This document shows, piece by piece, positions 24,645-32,465 of a stretch of 64,000 bases of DNA. The notes under the pieces are model-generated. The model saw only the letters and a program-made list of their open reading frames with translations, ran no database searches and was not told the origin of the DNA. Numbering within the stretch: the stretch's first letter is position 1; the number at the start of each line of letters is the position of its first letter. The DNA comes from Oscillospiraceae bacterium (GTDB lineage Bacteria; Bacillota; Clostridia; Oscillospirales; Ruminococcaceae). The translations under genes were made by a program, and so were the position numbers. The stretch covers positions 1 to 64,000 of the forward strand of contig JAAWRH010000005.1 in NCBI GenBank assembly GCA_022800935.1, in the 5' to 3' direction.

Positions 24645-25466
24645 ATGAAAATGAATATCGGCGTGCGCGCCCACGACTATGGCCGCCATACCCCGGAGGA
24701 GCTGACCTCCCTGCTGAAAAACGCGGGCTTTGACAGCTGCCAGCTCGCCATGTCCAAAGCGTTGGAGGGGATGGACGCCTCGGTGGGAAGGCTGAACCCC
24801 GGCCTTTGCTACAGTATCCGCAGAGTATTTGAACAGAGCGGCATCCAGATTTCCGTCCTGGGCTGCTATATTGAACCGTCCCTCCCCGACGACGAGGCCC
24901 GCGCCAAGCAGGTGGCCCGCTTCCGGGAGCATGTGATGTATGCCCGCCAGCTGGGGGCCAATGTCATCGGCTCCGAGACCACCAATTTCCGGGATATGGA
25001 CGAGGGCGAGCGCTCGGTCCGCTTCGGCTATTTGGTGGACAGCGTGGGACAGATGGTGGAGGCCGCCGAGCGCTACGGCGTCATTGTTGGCATCGAACCG
25101 GTTTCCGTCCACACCCTCAACACCCCGGAGCTGACCGCCCGTCTGCTGGATATCATCGCCTCGGACAACCTCCAGATCATTTTTGACCCGGTCAACCTGA
25201 TCACCCTGGAGAACATTGAGCGCCAGGACGAGCTGCTGGACCGCTGCTTTGACGCCTTTGGCGACCGCATTGTGGCCCTCCACTGCAAGGATGTAATGGT
25301 GAAGGACGGCGAGCTCCACCGCACCATTCTGGGCGAGGGCTGGCTCAACTACGGAAAGCTGATGGGCTGGCTCAAGGAGAACCGCCCCGGCCTGAACCTG
25401 ATCCGCGAGGGCGCGGACCCCGCCACCGCCCACAAGGATATCGCCTTCCTAAAATCCGTAATTTGA
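24645..25466 (+). CDS. Sugar phosphate isomerase/epimerase-like TIM barrel
   Basis: A 273-residue xylose-isomerase-like TIM-barrel (AP-endonuclease-2 fold) protein. The four metal-ligand positions are visible: Glu in VGIEPVSVHT near residue 147, Asp in IFDPVNL near 181, His in ALHCKDV near 213, and Glu in LIREGAD near 250. Family members isomerise or epimerise free keto sugars, or act on inositol or hydroxypyruvate. It is the second gene after the cupin. The substrate cannot be read from sequence, though the wider window suggests a plant-polysaccharide sugar. Confidence 0.88.
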   Translation: MKMNIGVRAHDYGRHTPEELTSLLKNAGFDSCQLAMSKALEGMDASVGRLNPGLCYSIRRVFEQSGIQISVLGCYIEPSLPDDEARAKQVARFREHVMYARQLGANVIGSETTNFRDMDEGERSVRFGYLVDSVGQMVEAAERYGVIVGIEPVSVHTLNTPELTARLLDIIASDNLQIIFDPVNLITLENIERQDELLDRCFDAFGDRIVALHCKDVMVKDGELHRTILGEGWLNYGKLMGWLKENRPGLNLIREGADPATAHKDIAFLKSVI

Positions 25467-25570
25467 CACGGTGATTCATCCCCTTTCCTAGGGACCTGAA
25501 ATTTCCGGGATAGAATAAAATGTAACGATTGTTACTCTTTTCAAGCTGTTTCCGATGGAATGAGGGGCAT

Positions 25571-25615
25571 AAAAAAGAAATCCACTGTGGTTCCTGTCGA
25601 ATTACAGTGGATTTC
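25571..25615 (-). terminator. Terminator of the small leftward membrane gene
   Basis: A perfect 12 bp stem (GAAATCCACTGT with ACAGTGGATTTC) followed on the minus strand by TTTTTT. Confidence 0.8.
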
Positions 25616-25674
25616 ATGTTGAAAAAGTTGTTTTTCGGGGAGATTTTGAAGAAAACAGGGCGAAACCTGCGCCC

Positions 25675-25941
25675 TCACCTGGAGTACTGCCCCAGAGCGG
25701 CCTCCCCGATAGCGGCGGCGGCGAGCACGCTGGCCAGGCTTGCAAGGGCGGACTCGATACAACAAATTCCCATTCGCCGAAAAAAGACGTGCTGAAAGGT
25801 GGTTTCGGCAAAGGGGGCAAGGTATGTAAGTAGAGCCGAGGCTGCCAGCAGTCCGGCGGCCACCGCCGCTCCGGAAAAAATGACAAACCGCGAATAGGGA
25901 GAGGGCGGCCGGAGACTCTCCCGGCGGGACAGCTTTTTCAC
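25675..25941 (-). CDS. Small two-TM membrane protein (88 aa)
   Basis: An 88-residue protein starting at GTG 25941, supported by GGAGGAG with good spacing. After a basic N-terminus (KKLSRRES), hydrophobic segments near residues 20-42 (VIFSGAAVAAGLLAASALLTYL) and 58-80 (CCIESALASLASVLAAAAIGEAAL) predict an integral membrane protein. It has its own terminator downstream. No family is recognised. An alternative minus-strand frame is also open here, but lacks a ribosome-binding site and membrane-like composition. Confidence 0.6.
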   Translation of the reverse strand: MKKLSRRESLRPPSPYSRFVIFSGAAVAAGLLAASALLTYLAPFAETTFQHVFFRRMGICCIESALASLASVLAAAAIGEAALGQYSR

Positions 25942-26067
25942 GGCTGTCTCCTCCTTTCCGACAATGGTCTTCTATAAGGATATCACAGGATGAGGCGGTA
26001 TACAAGGCGTAATCTTTTCCAGGGAAAACACATAAAAAATCATTAGAAAGAGGTGTGACGGCATATT

Positions 26068-26856
26068 ATGGACCTACAGTGGGGCATTTCAACAGCCTGC
26101 ATGTACCCCCAGCCGATGGAGAAAACCCTGAAAAGCTTTGTACAGGCGGGGATAGACTGCACAGAGCTGTTTGTAAACACCTTTTCAGAGTTTTCTCCCG
26201 CCAGTGCGCGGCGGTATCAGAAAATCCTCCGAAACGGGGGGACCAAGGTGGTGTCTGTCCACCCCTTTACCTCGGCCATAGAGGGGCTTCTGCTCTTCTC
26301 GGAATATCCGGGACGTTTTAGGGAGGGATTGGAGCTTTACAAGCGGTACTTTGATTTTGCGGCCCATATGGGGGCGGGGGTTGTGGTGCTCCACGGGTGC
26401 ATCCAGCCGCCGGGTGTGCCGGAGGAACGGTATTGGGAGCGGTATGACCGGCTGCACCGCCAGGCCATCTCCCAGGGGGTCCGCCTTGCCCAGGAAAATG
26501 TGGTGCGGTATATGAGCGGCAGCCTGGACATGCTCCGGCGGATGCGGGAGAACATCCCCGACGTCTGCTTTGTGCTGGACATCAAGCAGGCGGTCCGCAG
26601 CGGTTATGACCCCTTTCAGGTGCTGGAGGCGATGGGGGAGCGGATTGTCCATGTTCATATTAGCGATCACTCTCCAGAGGCCGACTGCCTCCTCCCCGGA
26701 AAGGGTGGGTTCGACTTTGAAAAGTTGGTGCAAAAGCTTGAGGTTATTCACCATGACCTTTCCCTTGTTCTGGAATTGTATCGAAGTGATTTTTTGGACT
26801 TCCAGGATTTGGTGAATTCCTATCAGTTTTTGAAAGAAAGTGGCAAAAATTTGTAA
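26068..26856 (+). CDS. Sugar phosphate isomerase/epimerase-like TIM barrel (second copy)
   Basis: A 262-residue xylose-isomerase-like TIM barrel, clearly diverged from the one at 24645. It has WGISTACMYPQPMEKTLKS at the N-terminus, LAQENVVRYMSG with a candidate metal-binding Glu near residue 152, VLDIKQAVRSG with Asp near 172, HVHISDH near 200 and VLELYRSDF near 237. Members bind divalent metal and act on phosphosugars or nucleic acid; this type is widespread as a standalone gene in Clostridia. It is preceded by AAAGAGGTG. It is not obviously in an operon. Substrate unknown. Confidence 0.82.
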   Translation: MDLQWGISTACMYPQPMEKTLKSFVQAGIDCTELFVNTFSEFSPASARRYQKILRNGGTKVVSVHPFTSAIEGLLLFSEYPGRFREGLELYKRYFDFAAHMGAGVVVLHGCIQPPGVPEERYWERYDRLHRQAISQGVRLAQENVVRYMSGSLDMLRRMRENIPDVCFVLDIKQAVRSGYDPFQVLEAMGERIVHVHISDHSPEADCLLPGKGGFDFEKLVQKLEVIHHDLSLVLELYRSDFLDFQDLVNSYQFLKESGKNL

Positions 26857-26989
26857 TATTTTCCAAAAATTAAATTTTTCTTGGAGAAATAGCTGTTTTT
26901 TATCCACATTTCTATAAAAAATGACAGTGAATAGGTTTTCTGCTGTCGAACCGTGAACAAGGGCAAAAGAATATGACGATGAATTTGAA

Positions 26990-27018
26990 TTCCATTTTCT
27001 GCCATTTCAGGATATAAT
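26990..27018 (+). promoter_or_regulatory. Possible sigma-A promoter before the 100-aa protein gene
   Basis: TATAAT at 27013-27018 with a weak TTCCAT -35 box 17 bases upstream. The leader then contains CTTTTCCACG and CGTGGGAAAAG, able to form a long hairpin at 27075-27117 just before the ribosome-binding site. Confidence 0.4.
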
Positions 27019-27133
27019 AAATATACAGTAAATGAGGGAGGCCCATCACTGTTGGATATACTGAAAGAAGCTTTTCCACGGCTCGTTCTGGCTTAACGGC
27101 AGGACGTGGGAAAAGAAATGGGAGGTTAAGAGA

Positions 27134-27436
27134 ATGGAATCCAGTTTGAGAGAGTATGAGGTTATACGCCAGTGGGTGAACAACACAGGGGAGAGAAAGC
27201 TGATATACCGGGTTATCCGCTCCGAAGTCTGTTTGGAGGAGCTGGATTGGGTCACTACCTTTGGGATGGAGATTGTCGATTGCGCCAGTGAGGAGCGGTC
27301 GGTTCTGGCGGACATCTCCCCGAATTACGATGCGGTTCTCCTGTTTGCCGGGCGCTGCTCCGAACTGGAGGTGCTGCCCGCCCACCTTTTGGATGTGGCG
27401 GAGGACTTTTTGGCGGCACAGTATGGGGCTTTGTGA
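27134..27436 (+). CDS. Small conserved clostridial protein, DUF6514-like
   Basis: A 100-residue acidic soluble protein. Features are YEVIRQWVNNTGERKLIYRV near the N-terminus, FGMEIVDC in the middle, and a C-terminal PAHLLDVAEDFLAAQYG. The layout resembles the short clostridial family DUF6514, though I cannot verify this. GGGAGG precedes the ATG. It stands between the TIM-barrel gene and nrdR with its own candidate promoter and a structured leader. Function unknown. Confidence 0.7.
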   Translation: MESSLREYEVIRQWVNNTGERKLIYRVIRSEVCLEELDWVTTFGMEIVDCASEERSVLADISPNYDAVLLFAGRCSELEVLPAHLLDVAEDFLAAQYGAL

Positions 27437-27547
27437 ATTAAAAATCCTTTGAATCAATCCACGTATCTACCTTGTCGGGAAATTTAGGGAAATGTGCAAA
27501 ATTTTGTTGAAAGCATGTAAAAAAAATCAGTAAATTTATATTTTTAC

Positions 27548-27576
27548 TTGTGTATTTGCCCACATAGTGGTATAAT
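27548..27576 (+). promoter_or_regulatory. Sigma-A-type promoter of nrdR
   Basis: TTGTGT (27548-27553), 17-base spacer, perfect TATAAT (27571-27576). Transcription would begin near 27583, leaving an unusually long leader of about 245 bases. Confidence 0.6.
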
Positions 27577-27582
27577 ACGGAT

Positions 27583-27826
27583 AACTGTACAATGTGTATA
27601 TCTTTTGTATTGAGAAACAAGTGGAATATAAATGAAGCCCGATGCGGTAGGACGGAAACTAAACCGTCCAGATGAATTTCTGATAAAATTGCAGACAAAA
27701 ACAGGAGTTTATATCAGAAAGCGCAGGGCGGTTATAGGTACAGGCTCTCAATCCATATGTCCATATGGGACGCAGCGATACCCCGTGAACTGACAGAGCG
27801 TGGATTGAAATGGGGGATTAAATCAA
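27583..27826 (+). ncRNA. Candidate structured 5' leader RNA of nrdR
   Basis: Within about 245 bases between promoter and nrdR there are several complementary arms: CTGTAC with GTACAG (long range), GGACGG with CCGTCC, TTTCTGATA with TATCAGAAA (9 bp), and CCATAT with ATATGG around a GTCC loop. CAATCC/GGATTG and GCTCT/AGAGC near the 3' end cannot form in the same helix, so two alternative folds are possible. No ORF fills the region. It does not match a riboswitch class I can recall with confidence. Confidence 0.4.
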
Positions 27827-28282
27827 ATGAAATGTCCTTTTTGCGGTTATTTGGAAAGCCGCGTGGTGGATTCCCGCCCCGCCGACGAGGGGGAGCGCAT
27901 CCGCCGCCGCCGGGAATGCTTAAGCTGTCTGAAGCGGTTTACCACCTATGAAATTGTCGAAACCCTGCCGATTATTGTCGTGAAAAAAGATAAATCCAGA
28001 GAGCCCTTTGAACGCAACAAGCTGTTCAACGGCTTGCTGCGCGCCTGCGAAAAGCGCCCCGTCTCACTGGAGGCCTTGGAGAAAATTGTGGACGAGATTG
28101 AGGCAGAGCTGCTCAATTCCCTGGAGCGGGAGGTAACTTCCCTGAGGATAGGGGAGCTGGCGATGGAAAAGCTCAAGCAGGTGGATGAAATCGCCTATGT
28201 GCGGTTTGCGTCGGTATACCGGCAGTTTGCGGATGTCAACTCATTTATGGAGGAGATTACCAGACTGCTGCACGAACGGTAA
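27827..28282 (+). CDS. nrdR: Transcriptional repressor NrdR
   Basis: A 151-residue repressor of ribonucleotide reductase genes that senses dATP/ATP. It has an N-terminal zinc ribbon ([15 protein letters not shown], then [12 protein letters not shown]) and an ATP-cone domain from about residue 48 ([20 protein letters not shown]) to [17 protein letters not shown]. Length is normal. GGGGGA lies about 12 bases before the ATG. No ribonucleotide reductase gene is in the window. A terminator follows directly. Confidence 0.97.
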   Translation: MKCPFCGYLESRVVDSRPADEGERIRRRRECLSCLKRFTTYEIVETLPIIVVKKDKSREPFERNKLFNGLLRACEKRPVSLEALEKIVDEIEAELLNSLEREVTSLRIGELAMEKLKQVDEIAYVRFASVYRQFADVNSFMEEITRLLHER

Positions 28283-28287
28283 AATGA

Positions 28288-28321
28288 GGCTGTCCCTTCG
28301 GAAGAGGGGGCAGCCTTTTTT
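28288..28321 (+). terminator. Terminator after nrdR
   Basis: GGCTGTCCC pairs with GGGGCAGCC, followed by TTTTTT, six bases after the stop codon. Confidence 0.85.
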
Positions 28322-28343
28322 GCGGTGCGGAATACAAAAGATT

Positions 28344-28724
28344 TTAAAGAAGGTTATTCCAACTGGGCAGCTCCGATTCCCAGATGTGCAGAATCATCCT
28401 TTTGGCCTGGCTGGTGGAGGCAAAGAAGGAGGCGTAATCCCTATATTGCAGATAGGACGGAAGGGCCTCCAGGGAGACGGTTACAGTGTCCAGCTCCCGG
28501 TGCCGCAGCAGACGGGAAAAATAGATTTCATCCTCCCGCCAGTCCTCCCGTGCCTGGTCCAGGGTGGTGAAAGCGGTTTCATAATCTCCCTCCAGCACCT
28601 GCTGCTCCGCCAGGGCTATGTCGTCCAAAAGGTCATAGATGCCATGATGCAGCCAGAGGAGGATACCGGTCCCGCTCCCCAGCATAATGGCCATAATGAC
28701 AATGGCCGCGACTACCCGCTTCAT
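28344..28724 (-). CDS. DUF4363 family protein
   Basis: A 126-residue protein with one N-terminal membrane helix (residues about 4-28, VVAAIVIMAIMLGSGTGILLWL) and an extracytoplasmic helical domain typical of clostridial DUF4363 proteins (DQAREDWREDEIYFSRLLRH). Its ATG overlaps the end of the upstream DUF421 gene by 4 bases, so the two are translationally coupled. DUF421-DUF4363 pairs recur in spore-formers, often near germination genes as here. No biochemical role is known to me. Confidence 0.85.
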   Translation of the reverse strand: MKRVVAAIVIMAIMLGSGTGILLWLHHGIYDLLDDIALAEQQVLEGDYETAFTTLDQAREDWREDEIYFSRLLRHRELDTVTVSLEALPSYLQYRDYASFFASTSQAKRMILHIWESELPSWNNLL

Positions 28725-29434
28725 GCGTTTTCCTCCTTAACGGCAGATTCCTTAAAGCCGTCCTTTGGGACAGCGTATATCTGTTTGTCCTGGGTGCAGG
28801 TCATAAGAAAGAGCTGCTCCGGCAGAAAGCCGTGGGCCCGCGCCTGTTCCGCCGCCCATTCCTCGGTAATGCCGCAGAATTCCAGTCCCTTTTTGACCAT
28901 CCGCCCGTCGCTGATGATTAGGATGGGGAATTCCCCCATGTCGCCGCCGGAAAGGGGCAGCTTCATATCCTGGGGGGTGACAGGGTGGCAGGCGGCCTTG
29001 GGGCAGACATTCAGCTTTCCGGTGGTCTCCACAATGGCGTAGCCCACCTCCTGGAGGTCAAAATACCCGCCGCCCCGCAGCAGCTCCATCAGGTCGTCCA
29101 CCGAGTAGCGCAGGTTCTTCATCTCCCGCTGGTCGATGACGCCGTCCCGTATCACAATCCGCGGTGTGCCGCTGACCAGCCTGCGCAGCCTCCGGCTTTT
29201 CAGGGTGGCCGCCGAGAGCAGCACCTCAAAGCAGACCAGCGTCAGAATGGGAACCGCCCCGCCCGCCAGGGAAAAGCCGGGGTCCTGAATTGGCAGGGTG
29301 GCGATATCCGATACCAATATTGTCACCACCAGCTCGGAGGGCTGGAGCTCCCCTAACTGCCGCTTGCCCATCAGGCGCAGGCCGCATACCACAACGACAT
29401 AGATCAGAATTGTTCTCAGCAATGTTACAAGCAT
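28721..29434 (-). CDS. DUF421 family membrane protein (YetF-like)
   Basis: A 237-residue protein with three N-terminal membrane helices (residues 1 to about 75, with LMGKRQLGELQPSELVVTIL between the first two, the family hallmark) and a C-terminal cytoplasmic domain containing the YetF double-beta fold (PRIVIRDGVIDQREMKNLRYS). AGGAG lies just upstream of the ATG. It is coupled to the DUF4363 gene and diverges from the gerA operon. YetF-family proteins of spore-formers have been linked to spore membranes, which suits the neighbourhood. Confidence 0.92.
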   Translation of the reverse strand: MLVTLLRTILIYVVVVCGLRLMGKRQLGELQPSELVVTILVSDIATLPIQDPGFSLAGGAVPILTLVCFEVLLSAATLKSRRLRRLVSGTPRIVIRDGVIDQREMKNLRYSVDDLMELLRGGGYFDLQEVGYAIVETTGKLNVCPKAACHPVTPQDMKLPLSGGDMGEFPILIISDGRMVKKGLEFCGITEEWAAEQARAHGFLPEQLFLMTCTQDKQIYAVPKDGFKESAVKEENA

Positions 29435-29647
29435 TGCTTTTCACTCCTTTTCTCTGAGAATCATTTTCCGGAGTATTACCTTGATATCCTTCCCTGCAAA
29501 GGGGCGGCTATACGCGGAAGCCCGCAGCCTTTGGATTGGAACCCAGTCAATCTCCCCTTGCCTGATAAGGGCCGATCGCTGTTGATAGGTCCTTCAGCCC
29601 AAATTTCTTGAAAATCATTGATTCGTGATTCCCTGGCTTTGGATTTT

Positions 29648-29676
29648 GTATATTCCCTTTGACGCGGTCCATACTG
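29648..29676 (+). promoter_or_regulatory. Possible sigma-G (forespore) promoter of the germination operon
   Basis: GTATA (29648-29652), 17-base spacer, CATACTG (29670-29676) fits the sigma-G pattern GHATR-N17/18-CATnhTA with one mismatch. It lies 35 bases before gerAA. gerA-type operons are sigma-G dependent in Bacillus. Confidence 0.45.
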
Positions 29677-29710
29677 AAAGGAGAAATCCATTCAGTAAGG
29701 AGTGCCGCCT

Positions 29711-31315
29711 ATGAGCCGTCGGAAACCTGTGGCCTGGAAAAAATGCCTCCAGCAGCGCCTGGAACAGTACCGCCGGGAAAGTTATATTTCTCCCCCCAGC
29801 GATGTTCCCCGCCAGGACCATCTGAAATCCTCCCTGCTGGAAAATATGATTGCCCTCCGCCAGCAGTTTTCCAATTCCAGCGACCTGCTCAACCGGGAGC
29901 TGACCGTCTGCGGCCTGAAGGTCCAGCTGGTTGCCTGCGAGGGAATGGTGAGCCTGCAAAGCCTTTCGGAGCTGCTGGCCGAGCCCCTCAATGCCCTGGA
30001 GGGCCAGATGTCCTCTCCCCAGCAGCTGCTGGACTGGTTCCGCGGCCAGGCGCTGCTTGCACTGGACCAGAAGGAGGTCTGTACCTATTCCCAGCTGTTC
30101 CAGTTTTTGATGTCTGGCTTTGCCGTGATTATGGCCGACGGCCTGGATACGGCTGTCTGCTTTGGCCTTCAGGGGTTTAACTTCCGCTCCATCTCCGAGC
30201 CCAGCGCGGAGGTCAACGTCCGGGGCTCGCGGGAGGGGTTTGTGGAACCGCTGCGAATCAATATGACCATGATACGCCGCCGCATCAAGTCCCCCAGGCT
30301 GAAATTTGAGCTGATGACCGCCGGAAGCCAGAGCCGCACCGATATCTGTCTGGTTTACATGACTGACCGCGTCTCAGAGGATTTTGTCAACCAGACCCGG
30401 CTGCGCCTCCAGCAGCTTCCCATGGATATTGTGCTGGAGTCCTCCTATCTCCAGCCGTTTCTGGAAAAACATCCCTATTCCTTTTTTTCCGGCATCGGCA
30501 CCACCGAGCGCCCCGATACCCTGTGTGCCAAGGTGGCGGAGGGCCGCCTGGCCATTTTGGTGGACGGAACGCCCTTTGCCCTGATCCTCCCCTACCTCTT
30601 CCATGAGAATTTCCAAACCGTTGATGATTATACCCACCGTCCCATTTATGCCGCCTTTGCCAGGGTGCTGAAATATCTTTCCTTTTACATGACCATTCTC
30701 CTGCCGGGGCTGTATGTGGCCGTTGCGGTACACCACCTGGAGCTGCTGCCCCACGCCCTGCTCCGCCGGGTTATGGCGGCGGAGGCGTCCACCCCCTTTC
30801 CCCTGATGTTTGAAGCGCTGATCATTCAGTTAATCTACGAGCTGATGCGGGAGGCGGGGCTGCGGCTGCCAAGGCCGGTGGGGCACGCCATCGGCATTGT
30901 GGGGGCGCTGGTGATTGGGGACGCGGCGGTGAGCGCGGGGCTCATCGGTTCGCCTATGGTGCTGATTGTGGCGCTGACGGCCATCACCTCCTTTGTGGTG
31001 CCCTCCCTGTATGATTCCGTTACAGTGCTGAAATTCCTGTTTATATTGGCGGGAGGCTTTTTTGGTCTGTTTGGGGTGACGCTGGGGATGTGCTCCCTGC
31101 TGCTCAACCTGTGCTCTGTTTCGGTGGGAGGGGTTCCGGCCACCGCTCCCGCCACACCCTTTAACCCCTACTCCCTGCGGGATATGTTCATGCGCTCCGG
31201 CTGGCGTTTTCTGGGAAAGTATGTCTTCCACATTGAAGATGTGCCCGGCTCCCAAATGGGGGACAAGCGCCTCCACGGCCAGGAGAGCGCAGGAGAGGAG
31301 AAGATGGATGGTTAA
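29711..31315 (+). CDS. Spore germination receptor subunit A (GerAA/GerA family)
   Basis: A 534-residue A subunit of a nutrient germinant receptor in the spore inner membrane. A soluble N-terminal region of about 290 residues is followed by five to six membrane helices (from YLSFYMTILLPGLYVAVAV near residue 320) and a short C-terminal tail. Signature segments include PFALILPYLFHENFQTVDDY and EASTPFPLMFEALIIQLIYE. The ATG at 29711 is chosen because AAGGAG lies 8 bases upstream. Its stop overlaps the next start by 8 bases. A sigma-G-like promoter precedes it. Confidence 0.95.
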   Translation: MSRRKPVAWKKCLQQRLEQYRRESYISPPSDVPRQDHLKSSLLENMIALRQQFSNSSDLLNRELTVCGLKVQLVACEGMVSLQSLSELLAEPLNALEGQMSSPQQLLDWFRGQALLALDQKEVCTYSQLFQFLMSGFAVIMADGLDTAVCFGLQGFNFRSISEPSAEVNVRGSREGFVEPLRINMTMIRRRIKSPRLKFELMTAGSQSRTDICLVYMTDRVSEDFVNQTRLRLQQLPMDIVLESSYLQPFLEKHPYSFFSGIGTTERPDTLCAKVAEGRLAILVDGTPFALILPYLFHENFQTVDDYTHRPIYAAFARVLKYLSFYMTILLPGLYVAVAVHHLELLPHALLRRVMAAEASTPFPLMFEALIIQLIYELMREAGLRLPRPVGHAIGIVGALVIGDAAVSAGLIGSPMVLIVALTAITSFVVPSLYDSVTVLKFLFILAGGFFGLFGVTLGMCSLLLNLCSVSVGGVPATAPATPFNPYSLRDMFMRSGWRFLGKYVFHIEDVPGSQMGDKRLHGQESAGEEKMDG

Positions 31316-32465
31316 GACCCGAATCAGCGGTTCCCAGGCGGTTGTTCTGCTGTTCCTCAGCCGGATGTTCGCCCTGCTCACCGTTTCCGGCGGGCGGGAC
31401 GGGCAGGTGGGCGGGGGATTGGCGGTGCTGGCCGCCCTGTGCTCCTTCCTCTTTCAGCTTGCCCTGTTCCTGCCGGGATGGCTGTTGGCACGGCGGCACC
31501 CCGGACAGAATTTTGCCGAGGCAGTCACCGGCTGCCTGGGCGGGGCGGGCAGAGGTGTTTCCCTTCTGCTATGGCTGCTGCTGGTGCTGCTGGCGGGAAT
31601 GTCCGCCGCCGAGTTCGAGCATTTTCTGGTGAGCGCCGTCTATGAACAGGCTCCCCGGCTGCTGTTCGCCTTCCTGTTTCTGGCGGCCGCGATCTATGGC
31701 GCGTGGTTGGGACTGGAGGCCTTTGGACGGTTTGCCTATTTTGGCTTTACCGTCTTTGCGCTGCTGGCGGTCAGCCTGTGTTTTTCCCTGGCCGGGGATT
31801 TTCAAACCGGGGAGCTGTTTGCCCAGACTTCCGCCTCACCGGCGTCCTTTTTGAGAACCGCCTGGAGTATGGCGGCGGGGGACATTGAGCTGCTGTGCTT
31901 TTTCCTCCTTCTTCCCAGCCTGCGCACCGGGGAGGACAAGGGCGCTCCCGCGGGAAAGGGACTCTTTTTTGCTTGGAACGGGCTGTACACCCTGGCGGCG
32001 GCGGGATTTATCCTGCTGACCGTGGGGGTATTGGGCGGAAATCCCTCCACAGGGCAGAGCTATCCCTTTTACACCCTGGCTTGCGCGGCGGAGGGCAGTC
32101 TGCTGGCTCGCACCGACGCAATCCATATGTCCATGTGGGGAATACTGGGACTGCTCCGCTGCTGCCTGCTCCTCTATTGCGCCTCCATTGCTCTCCGGTG
32201 TGCGGTGACGGTTTCCTCCAGGAGGAAATCCCTCTTGAACTGGGCAGCTGGGCACCGGACGGCGGTCACAGCCTTTATAGCCTTTGCCGCCGCGCTGCTG
32301 CTTGCCGGGTCCCCGGCGGCGCTCAATGGTCTGCGCAGGATATGGGGAGGGGGAATCCCTATTCTCTGTGTGCTGGCACTGTTCCCGGCCGCCGCCCTAG
32401 TTGCGGGGGCGGTCCGTTCCAAAAAACGCAGAAAGGAGGCCGCGGGCCATGGGGAAGCTCCATAA
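31308..32465 (+). CDS. Spore germination receptor subunit B (GerAB/GerB family permease)
   Basis: A 385-residue membrane protein with about ten helices, of the APC-superfamily fold used by GerB subunits to bind amino acid or sugar germinants. It starts MVKTRISGSQAVVLLFLSR, typical of GerB. The start ATG overlaps the gerA stop and is preceded by AGGAGAGGAG. It is Ala/Gly/Leu-rich with less recognisable conservation than subunit A. Its end overlaps the gerC start by 17 bases. The three subunits should form one receptor. Confidence 0.88.
   Translation: MVKTRISGSQAVVLLFLSRMFALLTVSGGRDGQVGGGLAVLAALCSFLFQLALFLPGWLLARRHPGQNFAEAVTGCLGGAGRGVSLLLWLLLVLLAGMSAAEFEHFLVSAVYEQAPRLLFAFLFLAAAIYGAWLGLEAFGRFAYFGFTVFALLAVSLCFSLAGDFQTGELFAQTSASPASFLRTAWSMAAGDIELLCFFLLLPSLRTGEDKGAPAGKGLFFAWNGLYTLAAAGFILLTVGVLGGNPSTGQSYPFYTLACAAEGSLLARTDAIHMSMWGILGLLRCCLLLYCASIALRCAVTVSSRRKSLLNWAAGHRTAVTAFIAFAAALLLAGSPAALNGLRRIWGGGIPILCVLALFPAAALVAGAVRSKKRRKEAAGHGEAP

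Noticed and set aside
25521-25535. GTAAC-GATT-GTTAC inverted repeat
   Set aside because: Five-base arms are too short to claim an operator without a second site or a nearby regulator.
26944-26950. TGTCGAA 0A box upstream of the 100-aa protein gene
   Set aside because: A single 7-base match with no sporulation link; expected by chance several times in a window of this size.
27720-27800. Possible c-di-GMP-I (GEMM) riboswitch before nrdR, from GGGACGCA after a closed hairpin
   Set aside because: Only the GGGACGCA stretch resembles the class; the CAGGGCAAACC-like partner and the receptor helix are not in the required places.
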